Notes: generated by a model from the letters alone, not told the origin. Positions 8,385 to 17,472 are shown, counted from the first letter of the stretch. The stretch is DNA of 64,000 nt from Veillonella tobetsuensis (GCF_001078375.1 NZ_BBXI01000018.1:1-64000); one strand, 5' to 3'. A program made the numbers and translations.

Positions 8385-8588
8385 TGTACGACCTTTACCA
8401 GGCATATCAGCTTGAATATCGGTGCTGAATAACCAATTCAAGAATAGGTTTAACTCTTTACTTAAATTATTAATTTTAACGGTAAATGCCACCTTACAAT
8501 GTTTGCAAAACCAACGCTGAGAACCAGATTTTAAAACACCATGTTTAATACATGTTTCATTACAATCAGGACATTTTATTTGTCGCAT
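8379..8588 (-). pseudogene. IS1249-like transposase, N-terminal remnant
   Basis: Starts at 8588 (MRQIKCPDC) with GGAGG eight bases upstream. It contains the zinc-ribbon typical of IS1249 transposases (CPDC, then WFCKHC about 20 residues later) and SKELNLFLNWLFS, and is cut after PGKGRTF where the IS21-type element was inserted. The remaining protein continues at 5737-6195. Confidence 0.8.
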
Positions 8589-8715
8589 AAACTCTTCCTC
8601 CATATTTGTTTATATATAGGAAGATATAACCTCATTTTAATCAGTAATTACAAGGGTTAATTGATGTTTTTACCCACACTTTTTGTCCACCCTCAAACTT
8701 CTCCAGAAAAAGATT

Positions 8716-8758
8716 AAACCCTTATAACACTAGATATTTACTAGTGTTATAAGGGTTT
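8716..8758. terminator. Long perfect hairpin, probable bidirectional terminator
   Basis: Arms 8716-8733 and 8741-8758 pair over 18 bases without mismatch around a 7-nt loop. It lies downstream of the DUF1828-like gene. T-rich sequence follows on both strands (GGGTTTTC on plus, ATCTTTTTC on minus). Confidence 0.75.
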
Positions 8759-8785
8759 TCACATACACTTTTTATCCTATAAGCC
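8756..8785 (+). repeat. Solo IS1249-like end sequence
   Basis: TTTTCACATACACTTTTTAT followed by CCTATAAGCC is a near copy of the right end of the IS1249-like element at 10720-10749, in the same orientation and with two substitutions. It has no transposase body next to it and marks the left edge of the two-gene cassette at 8819-10088. Confidence 0.7.
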
Positions 8786-8818
8786 ACATTCTATAACAAT
8801 AGAATATGTATGACTTTT

Positions 8819-9589
8819 TTATGCCAATGCTCTATTAATAAAATCTTCAGCAGATTCTTTGAAACTGTTAAAATCACCAAACTGCTTATCAGCAACTTTC
8901 ATAGAAATTCGACGTTCTGCTTTTGTCAAGCATTCAAAATCTTCATGTATAAGTACACTTGTAAAAGGTGAATCTAATAGCTGTTGAAGTCTTAAAATTG
9001 TAATAATTGCATTTTGAGTTTTACTACTTCCCTTAACAGGAAATACATATACAGATCTTTTATCACCAAGAAATGCATAATCAACCACTAAATCCTGATC
9101 ATTATTAATAGGCATATAATTATTTTTTACATTAAATGATGTTAAATAGGATTCTATATATTTCTTCACATCATCATAAAAAAGTGATGCTACAGTTTTA
9201 CGTTGTAATATTTTTAAATTTGAGACCTGTGCTATAATCTGTGATAATTGCATAATATTATTAAATAATTGATCTAGATTAGATATTAATTGAATCGAGC
9301 CTGTATTTTCTTCAAATTTAGCATTTTGTTGTAATAAAATACGTTTAAAAAGTTCTATTTTATTGTCGGTATCCAAATCAAAACTATATGAAAGGCGCAT
9401 TAATGTAGTTCCACAATCAGAAACTAAAAACTGGTCTTTTTCTAGTTCAGAAATAAAAATATCAAGCATATCACCATCAGGATAAAAAAGAGGTAGTAAA
9501 ATTTGATATAAATTCTGTCGTTTTTCTTTAATTTCAAATTGATTATTAAAAGATTTACTTAAATATTTATTTAATAATTTAATATCCAT
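8819..9589 (-). CDS. DUF1828/DUF1829-like protein, 256 aa
   Basis: The N-terminal half has the DUF1828 pattern: PLFYPDGDMLDIFI at about residues 33-46, then a LVSDCGTTLMRL segment at about 55-66. The C-terminal half (about 160-250: DLVVDYAFLG, RSVYVFPVKG, SVLIHEDFE) fits the DUF1829-type partner domain and looks like an alpha/beta fold. GGAGG sits nine bases before the ATG. It is 22 bases downstream of the other cassette gene and ends before a strong hairpin. There are no membrane segments. Function unknown; its place between IS ends and its AT-rich composition suggest a transferred accessory module. Domain naming is from memory and not checked. Confidence 0.7.
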   Translation of the reverse strand: MDIKLLNKYLSKSFNNQFEIKEKRQNLYQILLPLFYPDGDMLDIFISELEKDQFLVSDCGTTLMRLSYSFDLDTDNKIELFKRILLQQNAKFEENTGSIQLISNLDQLFNNIMQLSQIIAQVSNLKILQRKTVASLFYDDVKKYIESYLTSFNVKNNYMPINNDQDLVVDYAFLGDKRSVYVFPVKGSSKTQNAIITILRLQQLLDSPFTSVLIHEDFECLTKAERRISMKVADKQFGDFNSFKESAEDFINRALA

Positions 9590-9611
9590 TATTTATTACC
9601 TCCTTCCAACA

Positions 9612-10088
9612 CTATTTAAATAAAGGTACTTCCCAACATTCAGGGAAATATGTTCTGGCATCTAAAATATTACACGTATTACAAAAATAATATATGGCAC
9701 TTTCCAACGTAGAGAATTCTCCACAAGCTTCATTCAACTTTTCAATCCCAAACAATCCAATATCTACAGATATTAATTGAGCACGATGTATATGAGTAAC
9801 AAAATGTTCTGGAATACTTTTATTCCCACCATGTGGTCCATTACATCTAAATAATATAGGATTTTCCTCAAAATTATTATTGATTAATTGTAGTCCAATT
9901 GAATATATTTCAGGAAGTGTAACATTTTGTCTAATAAAAACTCTAAATCGTTCATTATATTTATCTGATACCAGTTCGAAATTCTTCCTGTTGGATCCAT
10001 TAATAACTTGATAGTTTCGTTCTGGTTTAATAGTAATTCTTTTTGGTGTGAATATTAATTCATCCAAATAGGATTGTGTAATTTCCAT
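9612..10088 (-). CDS. Small DUF6978-like protein, 158 aa
   Basis: First gene of the two-gene cassette. The start at 10088 (MEITQSY) is preferred because AAAAGG lies seven bases upstream; an ATG three codons earlier overlaps that site. Visible features are a beta-rich core (FELVSDKYNERFRVFI), the motif FRCNGPHGG at about residue 80 and HFVTHIHRAQ at about 95-104, then a CNTCN pair near residue 137. The RCNGPH...HIH pattern recalls DUF6978 proteins, which I hold at moderate confidence. The conserved His pairs could bind metal or nucleic acid, but no activity can be claimed. It is probably co-transcribed with the DUF1828-like gene. Confidence 0.65.
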   Translation of the reverse strand: MEITQSYLDELIFTPKRITIKPERNYQVINGSNRKNFELVSDKYNERFRVFIRQNVTLPEIYSIGLQLINNNFEENPILFRCNGPHGGNKSIPEHFVTHIHRAQLISVDIGLFGIEKLNEACGEFSTLESAIYYFCNTCNILDARTYFPECWEVPLFK

Positions 10089-10264
10089 AACTAGCATCCT
10101 TTTAATAGCAAATATATGTTTAATTTATACTACCACTATCTCTTTCAAATCGTCAAATACAGATTTATATATGATAGTCTAAAAGATAGTCTAAAAAATT
10201 TACGATAATATAATAAAATACTACTAATACCTTATCTAAAGTACAGCTACTAATAAAATTATTT

Positions 10265-10749
10265 GCATGCTCATAACGGTAGACATACCATCCTAGAACA
10301 TGAGTATCATTGCAACAAATTAATACACATAAATTCCTAGCTAAGTAAATTCCATCAAGATATACCACATCATGTACTTCTTCCACTTTTGGTGGCAACG
10401 GCCATATGGACCAAAATTTAGCGGTTTTACGCCTGAATGTACGACCTTTACCAGGCATATCAGCTTGAATATCGATGCTGAATAACCAATTCAAGAATAG
10501 GTTTAACTCTTTACTTAAATTATTAATTTTAACGGTAAATGCCACCTTACAATGTTTGTAAAACCAACGCTGATAACCAGATTTTAAAACACCATGTTTA
10601 ATACATTTTTCATTACAATCAGGACATTTTATTTGTCACACAAACTCTTCCTCCATATTTGTTTATATATAGGAAGATATAACCTCATTTTAGCCAGTAA
10701 TTACAAGGGTTAATTGATGTTTTCACACACACTTTTTGTCCTATAAGCC
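10265..10749 (-). mobile_element. Second IS1249-like remnant with dead transposase
   Basis: This carries the uninterrupted N-terminal half of the same transposase seen at 5737-8588, up to RYEHA, where it is cut at about 10265 and runs into unrelated sequence. The start codon is replaced by GTG followed at once by TGA, and one zinc-ribbon Cys is changed to Tyr (WFYKHC). A typical right end is present at 10720-10749 (ACTTTTTGTCCTATAAGCC). It contains CCTGAA once where the other copy took the IS21-type insertion. Confidence 0.8.
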
Positions 10750-10773
10750 TATGTTAACGACTTTCACAAAAAA

Positions 10774-10821
10774 GAGCCTAGATGACGTTCATAGCAATTC
10801 TATAAACGACCATCTAGGCTC
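10774..10821. terminator. Bidirectional terminator after the heme operon/xre gene
   Basis: Arms GAGCCTAGATG (10774-10784) and CATCTAGGCTC (10811-10821). The minus strand then gives six Ts and the plus strand CTTTTATT. It separates the conserved chromosome from the accessory island. Confidence 0.8.
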
Positions 10822-10942
10822 CTTTTATTATTGTTTTGTGGTGCAAACAGTTATGAGTACGTCCAAAGTCTAGCTAAAGACACACTATAATGTTCACAAG
10901 TTCAGTATAGGGTATATCCTTAAGGCTGTCAATATTATCTTA

Positions 10943-11389
10943 TCATTTTTTCCCGCGACTCACCGCAAGGTTAGTCCCCAACAGTCCTCCCCGATTGATA
11001 TGAGGATGGCGATGTGAGGTACCTTCTTTGATAGATGTTATACGAGATCGTTGAAATTTTTCAAACACTGTATCCAGTTCTCGCAAGAGAACCTTCTTTT
11101 GCGATGCTTTTAATTCATACAAATCCCCTTTGAACTTAATATGTGTATCCTTCACAGCGGTGCTAATGTCATAAATGCGTTCTTGCTGTTCATTATTAAC
11201 ATTCACGAGTTCATCTAAGGTCAGCTCATAGTAACGAGCCAACGCGCACAGTGTATCGAGGTCTGGTTCTCTATAGCCAGTCTCGTAATTTGACAATGCT
11301 GCATTACTAATACCTACAGCCTTGGCGACTTCGATTTGGCTCTTTCCCATGCGTACGCGAGCCCGTTTTAAGTTCTTGTAAAATTGCAT
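10943..11389 (-). CDS. Xre-family helix-turn-helix regulator, 148 aa
   Basis: A DNA-binding domain of the Cro/C1 type occupies about residues 5-60 (ARVRMGKSQIEVAKAVGIS, ALSNYETGYREPD, LCALARYYELTLDELV). The C-terminal 80 residues form a probable helical segment followed by a basic tail. The start at 11389 was chosen because AGGTG lies six bases upstream; GTG and ATG codons just upstream overlap that site. It follows hemL by 34 bases on the same strand, so it is probably the last gene of the tetrapyrrole operon. Targets are unknown; control of that operon is a plausible inference. Confidence 0.85.
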   Translation of the reverse strand: MQFYKNLKRARVRMGKSQIEVAKAVGISNAALSNYETGYREPDLDTLCALARYYELTLDELVNVNNEQQERIYDISTAVKDTHIKFKGDLYELKASQKKVLLRELDTVFEKFQRSRITSIKEGTSHRHPHINRGGLLGTNLAVSRGKK

Positions 11390-11423
11390 GTTCATCACCT
11401 ACATCGATTACGTCAAAAGAATA

Positions 11424-12725
11424 TTACAGTGTTTCACTGATAATTTTGAAAGCTTCTTCTGCGACAGCCAATGTTTTATCGATTTCTGCGCCCTTATGGC
11501 ACATAGACACAAAGTTGCTTTCAAATGGACTTGGCGCATAGTAAATACCATGGCTCAAGTTATGATGGAAGAATGTCTTGAAATGGTCCGCATTGCATGC
11601 ACTAGCGTCATCAAAATTGTGAACCGATTTATCTGTAAAGAACAAGGTAAACATAGAACCTACACGTTGCACCACAGCTGGTACATTGTATTTCTTAGCC
11701 AATTCTTCAAGGCCATTACACAATGCGTTTGTGCTATCTTCCACTTGTTTAAAGATGGTTGGGTCTCGTTGCAACATAGATAATGTAGCAAGGCCCGCTG
11801 TTACAGCCACAGGATTACCACTCAAAGTACCGGCTTGGTAAATAGGGCCGGATGGTGCTACTTCGCTCATGATTTTGCTAGAACCGCCAAATACAGCGAG
11901 AGGCATACCACCGCCGACGATTTTACCAAGGCAAGTCAAATCGGGTTTAATATTGTATAGTTTTTGTGCACCACCACTGCTAGCACGGAAACCACACATA
12001 ACTTCGTCAAAGATTAATAGGGCACCATGCGCCTTTGTTACATCGCGCAAGGTTTCAAGGAATCCTTCTACCGGAGGCACACAGCCCATGTTACCTGCTA
12101 CCGGTTCTACGATAATACATGCAATGGTATCGCCTATTTCATCGAATAATTGTTTAACTGCATCAATATCATTGTATGGCAATGTGATGGTATTTTCTGC
12201 AACGCCCTTTGGTACGCCTGGGCTATCTGGTACGCCAAATGTAGCGAGACCAGATCCTGCTTTCACCAATAGAGAATCACTATGACCATGGTAACAACCA
12301 ACAAATTTAACGATGCGGTCGCGACCCGTGTACCCACGAGCTACGCGCAATGCGCTCATGGTCGCTTCTGTACCAGAGTTAACGAGACGAATCATTTCCA
12401 TAGATGGCATGAAGGCTTGGATTTTCTTAGCCAATTCCGTTTCTAACAGTGTAGGCGCACCATAGCTTGTGCCACGGGGAATGGCCTCTTGCAGGCTAGC
12501 TACGACCTCAGGGTTCGCATGGCCCAAAATCATAGGGCCCCAGCTCAATACATAGTCGATGTATTCGTTGTTATCGATATCATAGATACGGCTGCCGCTA
12601 GCGGAGCTAATAAATGGAGGGTTTGAGCCTACGCTACGATAGGAGCGAACAGGGCTATTAACGCCACCCGGCATATATCGCTTTGCTTCGTCAAACGCTT
12701 TTTCTGATTTACCTAGTTGTAACAT
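11424..12725 (-). CDS. hemL: Glutamate-1-semialdehyde 2,1-aminomutase
   Basis: PLP enzyme converting glutamate-1-semialdehyde to 5-aminolevulinate, second step of the C5 heme pathway, cytoplasmic. 433 aa, normal size. Recognisable segments include PGGVNSPVRS near the N-terminus, SGTEATMSALRVARG, CYHGHSD, the DEVMCGFR strand and the GKIVGGGMP segment with the cofactor lysine, then AGTLSGNP. The start at 12725 has AAGGAG five bases upstream; a GTG two codons earlier overlaps that site. It follows hemB by nine bases. Confidence 0.97.
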   Translation of the reverse strand: MLQLGKSEKAFDEAKRYMPGGVNSPVRSYRSVGSNPPFISSASGSRIYDIDNNEYIDYVLSWGPMILGHANPEVVASLQEAIPRGTSYGAPTLLETELAKKIQAFMPSMEMIRLVNSGTEATMSALRVARGYTGRDRIVKFVGCYHGHSDSLLVKAGSGLATFGVPDSPGVPKGVAENTITLPYNDIDAVKQLFDEIGDTIACIIVEPVAGNMGCVPPVEGFLETLRDVTKAHGALLIFDEVMCGFRASSGGAQKLYNIKPDLTCLGKIVGGGMPLAVFGGSSKIMSEVAPSGPIYQAGTLSGNPVAVTAGLATLSMLQRDPTIFKQVEDSTNALCNGLEELAKKYNVPAVVQRVGSMFTLFFTDKSVHNFDDASACNADHFKTFFHHNLSHGIYYAPSPFESNFVSMCHKGAEIDKTLAVAEEAFKIISETL

Positions 12726-12734
12726 AGTCACTCC

Positions 12735-13709
12735 TTATTGTTTAAGCCAACGTGCCACATCAAGGGCATGGTATGTAATGATAATCTTAGCACCAGCTCG
12801 TTTCATGGAGAGCATCGTTTCCATAACAAGGCGTTGTTCATCGATAAGACCAGCGGCTACAGCCGTTTTAACCATTGCATATTCGCCGGATACATTATAG
12901 ACAGCCAATGGCAATTCATAACGATCACGGGCTTCGCGAACGATATCCAAATAGCATAATGCTGGTTTAATCATGATAATATCCGTACCTTCAGCGATAT
13001 CGAGTTCGATTTCACGCATTGCTTCTAAGCGATTAGCCGGATCCATTTGATAGGATTTACGATCCCCAAATTGAGGAGCCGAATTAACGGCGCCACGGAA
13101 TGGACCATAGTAGGCAGATGCATATTTTGCAGCATAGCTCATAATGGATACATTGGTGAAACCAGCTTCATCAAGAGCTTCACGAATAGCACCTACACGG
13201 CCATCCATCATATCTGATGGCGCCACCATATGAGCACCTGCTTGTGCTTGGCTAACCGCAACCTTGCACAATAGAGGCAATGTTTCATCATTCAAGATTT
13301 CATGGTGATCAATCATGCCACAGTGACCAGTAGAGGTATATTGACATAAGCATACGTCTGCAATGACCAATAGATTTGGCACCGCTTCACGGATGGCTTT
13401 AATCGCTTGTTGTACCGGTTGCTCCATATCCCAAGCAGAGGAACCTTGTTCATCCTTATAGGTAGGGATGCCAAAGATTTCTACACCACGAATGCCGAGG
13501 TCATAAGCCTCTTGCGCCACCTTTACCGCTTCATCTACGGATAAATGGTATTGTCCTGGCAATGTGTCGATCTCTTTTTTTACCCCTTCACCAGGAACGA
13601 TGAATAATGGATAAATCAAATCAGTTGTATCTAATGTTGTTTCTCGTACTAAATCACGCATTTCTGGAGAAGTGCGCAAACGGCGAGGACGATAGGTTAA
13701 ATCGTACAT
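12735..13709 (-). CDS. hemB: Delta-aminolevulinic acid dehydratase (porphobilinogen synthase)
   Basis: Condenses two 5-aminolevulinate molecules to porphobilinogen. 324 aa. The metal-site region reads DVCLCQYTSTGHCG, carrying the cysteines of the zinc-type enzyme. The two Schiff-base lysines fall in MSYAAKYASAYYGPFR and IIMIKPALCYLD. The family signature continues with YNVSGEYAM. GAAGGAAA precedes the ATG. It is 37 bases after cobA-hemD in the operon. Confidence 0.97.
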   Translation of the reverse strand: MYDLTYRPRRLRTSPEMRDLVRETTLDTTDLIYPLFIVPGEGVKKEIDTLPGQYHLSVDEAVKVAQEAYDLGIRGVEIFGIPTYKDEQGSSAWDMEQPVQQAIKAIREAVPNLLVIADVCLCQYTSTGHCGMIDHHEILNDETLPLLCKVAVSQAQAGAHMVAPSDMMDGRVGAIREALDEAGFTNVSIMSYAAKYASAYYGPFRGAVNSAPQFGDRKSYQMDPANRLEAMREIELDIAEGTDIIMIKPALCYLDIVREARDRYELPLAVYNVSGEYAMVKTAVAAGLIDEQRLVMETMLSMKRAGAKIIITYHALDVARWLKQ

Positions 13710-13746
13710 AGTAAATTTCCTTCTTCCGTTTAATAATGACAGTATG

Positions 13747-15261
13747 TTAGTTAGCGCAGTCTTTCACGATTGTGTCTACAAGACCTTCTGTCGTATATAC
13801 AGGACTAATGATATCTACCTTTAAACCTGCACTCATAGCCGTAGCGGCCGTAATAGGTCCGATACATGCAATTTTTGTATGTTCTAATAGTGAAAGTGCA
13901 TCCTCACCCAATAGCTCCAATGTATTGGTAACTGTAGAGGAGCTAGTAAATGTAATATAGTCGACATGACCATGTTGCAATGCATCTACTAATGCCTCTT
14001 GTTGAGATGTATCTTGTTGCGTTTCATACAAGCGCAAGATATCTACGTCGATATCTAAGTGACGTAATTCACGAGGAATCACTTCACGAGCCTTCTTAGG
14101 TTGAATTAATAGCACTGTATGTCTAGGTTTAACATGCTGTTTCAATGCATCTACAACGGATTCAGCCTTATAATCTACAGGGATAATATCCGGCGTAATG
14201 CCATAGTTAGTCAACGCCTTAGCTGTGGCACTGCCGATAGCACATACCTTAGCATAACCTAAGGAACGTGCATCCTTGCCTTCTCCGTACAATGCATCAA
14301 AGAAGTAGCGTACCCCTTCAGCGGATGTGAATACGACACAAGAATAGCGATCTACGCCATGTAATAAACGTTTATCTTCATCAAATAATTCTACAGGCTC
14401 TGTTTTAATAGCTGCTGCTTGGATTACATTGGCTCCTTGGTTCATGAGCATATCGCGGAATTTGCTAGCTTGAGAGCGAGCACGAGTAACTACAATCGTT
14501 TTGCCGAATAACGGCTTGTTATCGAACCATTGCAATTGTTCACGCAAGTTTACCACATCGCCTACGACGATGATGGCTGGCGCTTTTAGTTGTGCCTTTT
14601 CCACGTCTTCTACAACATGTTCTAGTGTGGAAACAAGCACCTCTTGAACAGGTTTAGTCCCCCAGCGAACGAGCGCCACTGGTGTATTAGCAGGACGGCC
14701 ATGAGCCATCAATTTTTCTGCAATCGTAGGTAAATTGCCTACACCCATGACAAAGCAAAGTGTATCCACTGCTGTGGCAAGACCTTCCCAATGGATGCCA
14801 GACACCGCTTTTGTTGGGTCTTCATGACCGGTAACAACAGCAAAGGATGTAGCCATAGCACGTTGTGTTACAGGAATACCAGCATAGGCAGGCGCTGCGA
14901 TAGGCGATGTAACACCAGGTACAAATTCAAAAGAAACACCGGCCTCACGAAGGGCCATGGCTTCTTCCCCACCACGACCAAATACGAGTGGATCACCACC
15001 CTTTAAGCGGGCTACGATTTTGCCTTCTTTTCCCTTTTTTACCAATAGTTCGTTGATTTCCCATTGGTGCATGGTGTGGTCTTTGCATTGTTTCCCTGCA
15101 TAAATCAATTCTGCATCAGGTCTAGCCCATTCTAATAGATGAGCATCTGCTAAATAATCATATACAATAACATCTGCGCGTTCTATACATTCCTTACCTT
15201 TTACGGTGATTAATTTAGAATCTCCAGGGCCTGCGCCAATCAAATATACTAAACCTGTCAT
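13747..15261 (-). CDS. cobA-hemD: Fused uroporphyrinogen-III C-methyltransferase / uroporphyrinogen-III synthase
   Basis: Bifunctional 504-aa protein. Residues 1-240 are the SAM-dependent methyltransferase (CobA/SUMT): VYLIGAGPGDSKLITVKG at the N-terminus, then GGDPLVFGRGGEE and PGVTSPIAAPAYAGIP. It makes precorrin-2 from uroporphyrinogen III for siroheme and cobalamin. Residues 250-504 are the HemD domain (IVVTRARSQASKFRD, VVFTSAEGVRYFF, DYITFTSSSTVTN), which cyclises hydroxymethylbilane. It overlaps hemC by four bases (ATGA), indicating translational coupling. Such fusions are well known in Firmicutes and place the branch-point enzymes together. Confidence 0.96.
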   Translation of the reverse strand: MTGLVYLIGAGPGDSKLITVKGKECIERADVIVYDYLADAHLLEWARPDAELIYAGKQCKDHTMHQWEINELLVKKGKEGKIVARLKGGDPLVFGRGGEEAMALREAGVSFEFVPGVTSPIAAPAYAGIPVTQRAMATSFAVVTGHEDPTKAVSGIHWEGLATAVDTLCFVMGVGNLPTIAEKLMAHGRPANTPVALVRWGTKPVQEVLVSTLEHVVEDVEKAQLKAPAIIVVGDVVNLREQLQWFDNKPLFGKTIVVTRARSQASKFRDMLMNQGANVIQAAAIKTEPVELFDEDKRLLHGVDRYSCVVFTSAEGVRYFFDALYGEGKDARSLGYAKVCAIGSATAKALTNYGITPDIIPVDYKAESVVDALKQHVKPRHTVLLIQPKKAREVIPRELRHLDIDVDILRLYETQQDTSQQEALVDALQHGHVDYITFTSSSTVTNTLELLGEDALSLLEHTKIACIGPITAATAMSAGLKVDIISPVYTTEGLVDTIVKDCAN

Positions 15262-16196
15262 TTTATGATTCCCTCCTTAACAAGGGCTTCCACAATGTGT
15301 TTGCCCCCTTCTTCATATAAGGCTTTCGCAAGGTTTTTGCCTAACATAACCCCTTTCTTAGCAGGTCCAGACAATTCCCCTTCATATACAGTTTTACCAT
15401 CCAAGGACGCAATGAGCGCTTTCAAATTAAGCTGTCCCTTTTCAACGGTCCCATATACGCCCATTGGCACTTGGCAGCCACCATTGAGTTGGTTCAAGAA
15501 ACTACGTTCCCCTTCTACGGCAAGGCGTGTTGGTTCGTCGTCGATTTTTGAAAGTATTTCTAACATCTCAGTATCGTCACTGCGACATTCAATAGCCAAA
15601 GCACCTTGCCCCACAGCAGGAATCATTTCATCCGCCGTAAAGACTTGTGTGATTCTATCATCTAAACCGAGCCGTTTAAGGCCTGCTTGTGCTAATACGA
15701 CGCCATCGAGGCCTTCCGTTTCAATCTTGCCAAGACGGGTTTGTACATTGCCTCGGATGACTTCAATTTGTAGGTCTGGACGGCGATGCAATAATTGGGC
15801 TTGACGACGTAAACTACTGGTACCAATGCGAGCTCCTTCTGGTAATTGGTCCAATGTTTTATATTTAGGACTGACCAAAGCATCGAATGGTACTTCCCGT
15901 TTGGAAATAGCACCTAATGTAAGGCCATCTGGCAATTCTGTAGGCATATCCTTTAAACTATGAACGGCGATATCGATATCACCAGCATGCATAGCAGCCT
16001 CTAATTCAGCAGTGAATAAACCTTTGCCACCTACTTCGGCAAGGGGCTTATTCAAAATGCGGTCCCCTTTTGTGTTAAAGTGAACTAATTCTACGGTAAC
16101 CCCTGGGTACAAGCGTTGCAATTCACTTTTTACATATTCTGACTGCCATAAGGCAAGAGCACTCTTTCGAGTTCCAATTCTAATGTGGTTCCTCAT
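15258..16196 (-). CDS. hemC: Hydroxymethylbilane synthase (porphobilinogen deaminase)
   Basis: Polymerises four porphobilinogen units on a dipyrromethane cofactor. 312 aa, the usual length. It starts at 16196 (MRNHIRIGTRKSALALWQ), immediately after the hemA stop with GAAGG upstream; a longer open frame into hemA is not the start. Visible family motifs are HSLKDMPTELP, GTSSLRRQAQ, RGNVQTRLGK and the cofactor-cysteine loop LNGGCQVPMG. Confidence 0.97.
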   Translation of the reverse strand: MRNHIRIGTRKSALALWQSEYVKSELQRLYPGVTVELVHFNTKGDRILNKPLAEVGGKGLFTAELEAAMHAGDIDIAVHSLKDMPTELPDGLTLGAISKREVPFDALVSPKYKTLDQLPEGARIGTSSLRRQAQLLHRRPDLQIEVIRGNVQTRLGKIETEGLDGVVLAQAGLKRLGLDDRITQVFTADEMIPAVGQGALAIECRSDDTEMLEILSKIDDEPTRLAVEGERSFLNQLNGGCQVPMGVYGTVEKGQLNLKALIASLDGKTVYEGELSGPAKKGVMLGKNLAKALYEEGGKHIVEALVKEGIIK

Positions 16197-16197
16197 A

Positions 16198-17472
16198 CTA
16201 CGAGCCTTCTTTCTCGAGATTAAACATATCTTTGAATAAATCCCAATATAAACCTTCTTCTTGTGTACCGGCGATTTCATTGAAATGAATCATCGGTTCT
16301 CTTAGCATTTTTCTAACGATCATACGACTCATAGAATCAATGATGCGACGCTCTTTATCGGAAATATCAGGCAATTTAGCCAGCGCTCGATGTAATTCAC
16401 GGCGACGAATACGGTCAGCCTTATCCGTCAATAATGCCATCATAGGACGTACGGATAAATAACTAAACTTTTCTAACACTTCATCGATGGCTTCGTGAAT
16501 AATCGGTTCAGCCCGTTTCGCCTCTTCCTCGCGTTGTTGTTTATTCTCTTCTACAACGCTTTCTAGAGCATCGATATTGAATAGGTACACACCTTCGATA
16601 TCCGCGACGACTGGATCGATATCACGTGGTACCGCAATATCAATCATCACGATGGGACGTCCATGACGCAATGCGGCAATCCGTTTGGCCTCCTTTTCAC
16701 CAATAATATAATGCGGTGCCCCCGTCGATGTAATGATGATATCCGCATGTTCCGCTTGTTCCACATAGTGATCTAATTTAATGGCTTGCCCATTAAATTT
16801 CTTCGCCAAGGCTTCCGCTTTGGTAAAAGTTCGATTTGATACGAATATGGTTTTTACGCCCTTTGCTTGAAGATGTGTAGCTGTTAACTCACTCATGGTA
16901 CCAGCCCCTAAGATGAGGACTGTTGCTTCTGAAAGTGGTTTATCTAGGCTATCTTCCGCCAAGTTAACCGCCGTGTAACTAACAGACACAGGTGTATTCG
17001 CAATGCCTGTATTGGTCCGAACCTTTTTACCAACACCAATAGCGCGTTGGAACAAGATATTAAATACGGTTCCCGTAAAGCCTGCACTATAGGCCGCAAT
17101 ATAGGCACCTTTCAATTGGCTGAGGATTTGACCTTCCCCCAATACTAGGGAGTCAAGGCTAGCAGATACGCGGAATAGATGTTCTATACACGCTTTCTCT
17201 TCATAGAAGAAAAATGCGGATTCATCAATTGTATCGGCATGTTTTAAATGCTTTAATACATCGAGCATATACGCTTTAGGAGATTGTACATCTTCTAATA
17301 CGGCATAAATTTCCGTACGATTGCAAGTCGATAGAATGACACATTCTGAAATTTTTTCGTATTCATAGAGTCGATTTAAGGCGCTTTCTACCTCGTTCTT
17401 TTCAAACGAGAAACGTTCACGCACCTCAACGGCAGCACTTCTATGATTTAGTCCTAATACCACTAATTGCAT
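16198..17472 (-). CDS. hemA: Glutamyl-tRNA reductase
   Basis: First committed enzyme of the C5 pathway, reducing glutamyl-tRNA to glutamate-1-semialdehyde with NADPH. 424 aa. The catalytic cysteine is C50 in LSTCNRTEIY. GLNHRSA lies at the N-terminus, LGEGQILSQ follows, and a Rossmann-type LILGAGTMSELTA lies near residue 187. A dimerisation helix region fills the C-terminus. It overlaps the upstream met8-like gene by 32 bases. Confidence 0.97.
   Translation of the reverse strand: MQLVVLGLNHRSAAVEVRERFSFEKNEVESALNRLYEYEKISECVILSTCNRTEIYAVLEDVQSPKAYMLDVLKHLKHADTIDESAFFFYEEKACIEHLFRVSASLDSLVLGEGQILSQLKGAYIAAYSAGFTGTVFNILFQRAIGVGKKVRTNTGIANTPVSVSYTAVNLAEDSLDKPLSEATVLILGAGTMSELTATHLQAKGVKTIFVSNRTFTKAEALAKKFNGQAIKLDHYVEQAEHADIIITSTGAPHYIIGEKEAKRIAALRHGRPIVMIDIAVPRDIDPVVADIEGVYLFNIDALESVVEENKQQREEEAKRAEPIIHEAIDEVLEKFSYLSVRPMMALLTDKADRIRRRELHRALAKLPDISDKERRIIDSMSRMIVRKMLREPMIHFNEIAGTQEEGLYWDLFKDMFNLEKEGS

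Larger units (their letters stand above)
5734..8688 (-). mobile_element. Decayed IS1249-like (IS256-family) element, interrupted by IS21-type IS
   Basis: Inverted ends are visible: 5734-5760 reads outward-in as a GGACAAAAAGTGTG core after GGGTTATA, and the same core is inverted at about 8666-8688. Between them lie the C-terminal and N-terminal halves of one transposase, separated by the 2183-bp IS21-family element. The transposase also lacks an internal block and its last segment, so the element is a dead derivative. No target duplication of its own could be found. Confidence 0.7.
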
